Virus record (IMG/VR): IMGVR_UViG_3300020439_000080
Coordinates: 1-24,082 of that record
DNA: 24,082 bases
Direction: 5' to 3' (one strand)
Source of the DNA: a virus
In this document: positions 20,545-24,082 of the stretch, piece by piece
How the letters are laid out: every line of letters begins with the position of its first letter
Numbering within the stretch: position 1 is the stretch's first letter
Notes under the pieces: generated by a model
What the model was told of the DNA's origin: nothing
Databases searched by the model: none
What the model saw: the letters and a program-made list of their open reading frames with translations, nothing else
Translations under genes and position numbers: made by a program

Positions 20545-21712
20545 CCTCACCAACTTTGTCTATTGTTGTCATGTTCATTTGCATGAAATGCTTATCACCT
20601 CCTTCAATAGAGTTCATATTTTCTTTTTGTCTAACTTCATTTATTGACATATAACCATTAGTGATTGCTGTTTTATATGCCTCAGTTCTAGATTTTACAT
20701 CACCTCTTAACAATCCATTTACATTAAACTCTACAAATGTTTTGCCTAGCTCATTAGTTCTAAATAATTTTAGATTCATTTCTTGTTCTATTCTCGTAAT
20801 GTAAGGCATCAAAGTATATGTTACAAATTCTTGAGATTGCATTTCAATATTATTAAAACTTGATTTGCTTAAATCTTTAAGCATGTGAGGTGGAACATTA
20901 AAAATTCTTGCAACCTCTTCAATACTAAATTGCCTACTAGATAAAAACTGAGCTTGTTCTGGGCTTATTGATATTGGCTTAAATGTTAATCCTTCCTCCA
21001 ATACAATAGTTGAATTACTATTTTTTAGTTTGCCATAGTTATTGTTAAAGCTAGTTTTTAATCTTTGTAAAGCTGTATCACTCAGAGCTCTATCTGTTTG
21101 TAATATAGAACTTGGCTTTGCTCCATTAGAAAAGAATGTTGATCCAAACTCTTCTAAACTTACACCCCAGTTTAATGCTTTAGCACATTGGTCAATAGGG
21201 CTTAATCCAGTTACGCCATCGTCAGTAATTGTTTTAAAATGTAATATATCAGATGAATCTAAAACACCGCCATCTATTTGGTAAAAAACTTCATTATTAT
21301 TTACAACAACTGTAACATTACTTGGATCTAAACATATTAATTGAACTGGAGTTCCAGAATTGTTTCTTACTATTTGCACATAACTATTTCCCTCAGTACA
21401 AATACTTAGCATTATAAACTCAAAGAAAGTTATTTTATTTTGATAATAGTTAGGCTTAAATTTTACAAGATTGTAAATAGGGCTTTTTGTATCCTCTAAT
21501 TTATCACCATTAGCTTGTTTTGTGTAAACAGAAATAGGTAGTGATGAAACCGATTCTGCAAGTAATCTAATTGCACACCAAACCGCAGTAAGCGTTAAAG
21601 CCTTGTCAGTATCAAAAACATTAGCGTCAGGAAATATTGTGTTAAGAGATAAATCTCTTTTTTGAGTTTTGGGAGGAATGAATACGTTTGTTATTCTTTC
21701 TAGTAAAGTCAA
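20537..21712 (-). CDS. portal protein
   Basis: This is an HK97-type portal. With TTG at 21712 it is 391 residues (MTLLERITNVFIPP), which fits the family start. A longer TTG form from 21742 gives 401. No ATG precedes the conserved core, so the start is non-ATG either way. Conserved parts are 'TLTAVWCAIRLLAESVSSLP', 'PNYYQNKITFFEFI', 'LHFKTITDDGVTGLSPI', 'NGAKPSSIL' and 'RIFNVPPHMLKDLSKSSFNN'. Portals form the dodecameric DNA gate used by the terminase. A palindrome sits directly upstream of the TTG at 21712 and may affect initiation. It ends inside the protease gene. Confidence 0.9.
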   Translation of the reverse strand: MTLLERITNVFIPPKTQKRDLSLNTIFPDANVFDTDKALTLTAVWCAIRLLAESVSSLPISVYTKQANGDKLEDTKSPIYNLVKFKPNYYQNKITFFEFIMLSICTEGNSYVQIVRNNSGTPVQLICLDPSNVTVVVNNNEVFYQIDGGVLDSSDILHFKTITDDGVTGLSPIDQCAKALNWGVSLEEFGSTFFSNGAKPSSILQTDRALSDTALQRLKTSFNNNYGKLKNSNSTIVLEEGLTFKPISISPEQAQFLSSRQFSIEEVARIFNVPPHMLKDLSKSSFNNIEMQSQEFVTYTLMPYITRIEQEMNLKLFRTNELGKTFVEFNVNGLLRGDVKSRTEAYKTAITNGYMSINEVRQKENMNSIEGGDKHFMQMNMTTIDKVGEDA

Positions 21713-21733
21713 TGTGAAATAATTATTTTCACA
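21713..21733. promoter_or_regulatory. palindrome at the portal start
   Basis: Inverted arms tgtgaaa (21713-21719) and tttcaca (21727-21733) surround a taatta core with one extra base. On the minus strand the right edge touches the TTG at 21712. It could be an operator or an mRNA hairpin limiting translation of the portal gene. Also possible is coincidence in AT-rich DNA, but 7-bp arms with G/C pairs are uncommon here. Confidence 0.45.
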
Positions 21734-21790
21734 ATAATACAATACAATTCAGTTTTAAAAAAATAGTTTTTATATTTTTTTTTAACATAT

Positions 21791-23335
21791 TTATAAAACC
21801 AAAATATCTCTTTCATCATAAACGCTATCACTATTCTCAGTTGTAAGATGACAACCTAAAGCCATTATTAATGCAACTACTGGATCAATTCTATCTACAC
21901 TCTTAGATTTTGATGGCTTGATATTAGATGCGGGGTCTTCTTGCAATGTTACATTACTCATACACCAATTCATGCATGGATTGTTATTGTGAATAATATT
22001 TTTAGATAATATCTCAGCTTCTAATGTTTTAGTTGGCATTGACATTGAAACAAATCCTTGTCCAAATGGGTCCATGTTAGCCCCATCATTTTGCAAATCA
22101 ATTACTAATTGACTAGCATTCCACCTATCATAACAAATGGATTGTATTCTATATTTTAAACTTAATTCATTTATTTTAGCTTTGATAAAATTATAATCCG
22201 CAACATCACCACTTGTTCCATAAACATGACCATCTCTAAGCCATGCAACATAATCAACACCATCTCTTACACTTCTTTTCTTTGCATTTTCTTCTGGAAT
22301 AAATATGTATGGAATAAAAACAAACTTGCCATCTACATTAAATAATAAAACAAACGCTGTTAAATCTCTTGTTGATGCTAAGTCAAGTCCACCCCAACAT
22401 TCTTTTCCTTCTAAAATACTATAATCAAATTCTTGATGACATGCATTCCACTCACCAGATGTAAGCCATGCACTATGTGAATCAGTCCATTGATTTAACA
22501 TTAAACGCCTAAATGTATTTTGATATGAAGGAACATCAATAGCTCTTTGACTTTCCCTTTGCATATATTCTTTTTTTAAACTAATACCATAATTTGGATT
22601 TGCTTTTTTCCATGTTGATTCCAAAGTTATATCGTCATCATTTTCACTTTCATAAATAACAGCATAGAAAGAATCGTCTAAAATACTTTGATCTAAAACC
22701 TTTTTTGCATAACTATAAATTTCAAAACATATTGATTGCTTATCATAACCAGCGGTTGTAATTGCAATAGTTAAAGGCTGACGTCTTGATCCAGTTGATG
22801 TTGTTAGTGTGTCCCATAAATCTCTATTTGGCTGAGTATGTAATTCATCAAAGATTATGCAGTTAGCATTAAAGCCATGTTTTGTTTTAGAATCTGAACT
22901 TATAGCTTGATAAAAATTTCCTTTTGATTCATTAAGAATTGAGTTCCTATATACTTTGCTCCTTTGTGATAACTCAGCATTTTGCATTATCATTCCTTTA
23001 GCTATTTCAAAAACAATACCAGCTTGGCTTCTATCACCAGCGGCACTATAAACTTCACTACCTCTTTCCTCATCTGCAAACAACATATATAATCCTATTG
23101 CCGCACACAATGTTGACTTGCCATTCTTTCTAGGCACTTCAATAAATACAGTTCTATATTTTCTTAAATTTGTTTCTTTATTTTTCCAACCAAATATATC
23201 ACCAACAATTTTACTTTGCCATTTCTCTAATTTTAATGGCTGACCAGTTAGTTCGCCTTTTGTATGTGTCACAAAAGTTTCAATAAAACCAATGGCTTTT
23301 TCTGCGGCTTTTTTATCAAAGTAATATTTACTCAA
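21791..23335 (-). CDS. terminase large subunit
   Basis: This 514-residue protein is a Terminase_1-type packaging motor. The ATPase has a Walker A variant 'VPRKNGKST' (67-75), Walker B 'CIIFDE' (159-164) and coupling motif 'TTAG' (193-196). The RNase H-like nuclease has D318 ('GGLDLAST'), D403 ('CYDRWN') and D484 ('RIDPVVALIMALG'). It cuts concatemers and pumps DNA through the portal. The start is TTG, overlapping the end of TerS (TTTGAGTAA) by 8 nt. A 48-bp A/T-rich gap separates its stop from the portal ORF. Confidence 0.95.
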   Translation of the reverse strand: MSKYYFDKKAAEKAIGFIETFVTHTKGELTGQPLKLEKWQSKIVGDIFGWKNKETNLRKYRTVFIEVPRKNGKSTLCAAIGLYMLFADEERGSEVYSAAGDRSQAGIVFEIAKGMIMQNAELSQRSKVYRNSILNESKGNFYQAISSDSKTKHGFNANCIIFDELHTQPNRDLWDTLTTSTGSRRQPLTIAITTAGYDKQSICFEIYSYAKKVLDQSILDDSFYAVIYESENDDDITLESTWKKANPNYGISLKKEYMQRESQRAIDVPSYQNTFRRLMLNQWTDSHSAWLTSGEWNACHQEFDYSILEGKECWGGLDLASTRDLTAFVLLFNVDGKFVFIPYIFIPEENAKKRSVRDGVDYVAWLRDGHVYGTSGDVADYNFIKAKINELSLKYRIQSICYDRWNASQLVIDLQNDGANMDPFGQGFVSMSMPTKTLEAEILSKNIIHNNNPCMNWCMSNVTLQEDPASNIKPSKSKSVDRIDPVVALIMALGCHLTTENSDSVYDERDILVL

Positions 23336-23804
23336 AGTAATTATTTATTTGTGTATTGTTAGTTGTAACTGGAGCTGATATGTTTGCTCTAGCACTTGGA
23401 GTTATTCCAAAATTTGCAGCTAATTTTAATGCATTATTTAAAGCATCATTTTTCATTTTGACATAAGGCTTTGCTTGAGTTCTAACAATATCACCATTAG
23501 TATTTTTAAAAGTGTCAACCCTACCAATTTCTTTTAGTTTCATTTCACATTCTATGTAAGTTGCCATCTCATTGCAGTAAGCTAATATTAAACTTAGATC
23601 AACCTCATGCAACATCTTTAAATTAAATAATTGTGATGTTATTTTATACCATTCTTTAGTTCCTATTTCTGATAAAAATTCTGGAGCTTCTGGTAGTTGC
23701 AAAACCAAATCAGCTGTCATTTCATTATCAACTAATCTATCAGCTCTAGCTGTTCCCATCATTTCTTTTAATACAGTTGGTGTTTTTTTTCTACCTCTAG
23801 CCAT
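23328..23804 (-). CDS. terminase small subunit (P27 family)
   Basis: This 158-residue protein is P27-like. It has a basic N-terminus 'RGRKKTPTVLKEMMGTARADR', then 'LPEAPEFLSEIGTKEWYKI', 'LLHEVDLSLILAYCNE'-type helices (M-L-H-E-V-D-L-S-L-I), and the C-terminal 'LKLAANFGITPSARANIS' that marks the family. It binds pac or cos DNA and feeds it to the large subunit. The start is an ATG just 2 nt after the zinc-ribbon stop (TAATAATG), and the end overlaps the TTG start of TerL. Confidence 0.92.
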   Translation of the reverse strand: MARGRKKTPTVLKEMMGTARADRLVDNEMTADLVLQLPEAPEFLSEIGTKEWYKITSQLFNLKMLHEVDLSLILAYCNEMATYIECEMKLKEIGRVDTFKNTNGDIVRTQAKPYVKMKNDALNNALKLAANFGITPSARANISAPVTTNNTQINNYFE

Positions 23805-23806
23805 TA

Positions 23807-23995
23807 TTATTTTTTTAATGTTGGCTCAGTTCTAATTAAATAAGGAATGCCAAATTCCTTTTGAACTTCAACCATGTAATCACCACATTTTTCACACTCA
23901 CTATTTTTTGTAATAACTTTAGATTCAACAATTTCTAAAATTGCTTTCTCTAATTTTTTTTCTGTTTTGCATTTTTTACAATGAAATATAAACAT
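23807..23995 (-). CDS. small zinc-ribbon protein upstream of terminase
   Basis: This 62-residue protein has two Cys pairs, C-x2-C at 'FHCKKCKTE' and 'SECEKCGDY', spaced about 25 residues apart, so it is a zinc ribbon. The C-terminus ends 'GIPYLIRTEPTLKK'. Small zinc ribbons beside the terminase are seen in other phages; DNA binding at the packaging site or a nuclease partner role is possible but unproven. It is the first gene of the visible late operon. Its leader is A-rich with no Shine-Dalgarno. Confidence 0.7.
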   Translation of the reverse strand: MFIFHCKKCKTEKKLEKAILEIVESKVITKNSECEKCGDYMVEVQKEFGIPYLIRTEPTLKK

Positions 23996-24082
23996 AGTTT
24001 TTTGGTTTTAGTTTGAACTTAAACTGATATGATATTGATATTGATACCTAAACATTTAATTTTGACAATGAAAACGATAAAC
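23996..24082 (-). promoter_or_regulatory. upstream region of the late operon with direct repeats
   Basis: There is no ORF in this 87-bp stretch. On the minus strand TTGTCA (24066-24061) could be a -35-like box with TATCAAT about 17 bp further on, a weak promoter candidate. The same part holds an ATATCA direct repeat (minus: TATCAATATCAATATC, then ATATCA again, about 24025-24047), which could be protein binding sites for a regulator or for the terminase small subunit. It is too short to settle either. Confidence 0.35.

Noticed and set aside
1-24082. tRNA genes, insertion sequences or CRISPR arrays
   Set aside because: None was recognised by eye. No cloverleaf-like GC-rich segments, transposase motifs or regularly spaced direct repeats were found.

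Overview
The window is AT-rich DNA from a tailed dsDNA phage or prophage with siphovirus-type (long non-contractile tail) morphogenesis genes. Every gene I can support lies on the minus strand, so transcription runs from base 24082 towards base 1. The virion set is HK97-like: P27-type small terminase, large terminase, portal, S78-type prohead protease, HK97-fold capsid protein, connector and head-tail joining proteins, tail-tube protein, G/GT tail chaperones with a frameshift, tape measure, and a large tail hub/fibre. The host is probably a low-GC Bacteroidetes (Flavobacteriia-like) bacterium. Almost no gene has a Shine-Dalgarno sequence; most starts follow A/T-rich leaders or overlap the previous stop. 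Several small families (HTH_39, the 125-aa AEKRA protein, the hub N-terminus) are ones I associate with Bacteroidetes phages. The 'DGTNSY / DIIFQ' fibre repeats are typical of marine phages. The host and habitat are inferences.

Layout in transcription order. 23995-18217: zinc ribbon, TerS, TerL, portal, protease and capsid, closed by a strong hairpin terminator just after the capsid gene (18161-18197). 18146-8173: connector, head-tail joining, gp10-like, tail terminator, a 56-aa protein, tail tube, chaperones G and GT (predicted -1 frameshift on A AAA AAG at 15313-15307), tape measure, a 1577-residue hub/fibre and a DUF7936-like protein. 8176-5759: lysis region with a small membrane protein, a holin, two tiny basic ORFs and an M15 endolysin, followed by an HTH-metallophosphoesterase and a second terminator (5667-5696).

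5569-42: a second transcription unit of small, tightly overlapping genes for replication, recombination and DNA modification. It holds a membrane peptide, a possible ERF/Rad52-like protein, a stand-alone DnaA domain IV-like protein, an HTH_39 protein and a winged-helix replication initiator. Inside the initiator gene are three 15-bp repeats next to a very AT-rich tract, a probable replication origin. Further down are a MerR/excisionase-like HTH protein, a NinB-like protein, an orphan beta-class adenine methyltransferase, a VRR-NUC nuclease, two HNH-type proteins and a DUF3310 protein. I see no integrase, repressor, polymerase, primase, helicase, tRNA or CRISPR array.

If the two window ends are joined, the HNH gene lies just upstream of the zinc-ribbon/TerS/TerL genes, the usual order in HK97-like phages. 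The first ten bases are very GC-rich for this genome. The window may therefore be a complete genome of about 24 kb cut at or near its natural end (cos), but this cannot be proved from the sequence alone.
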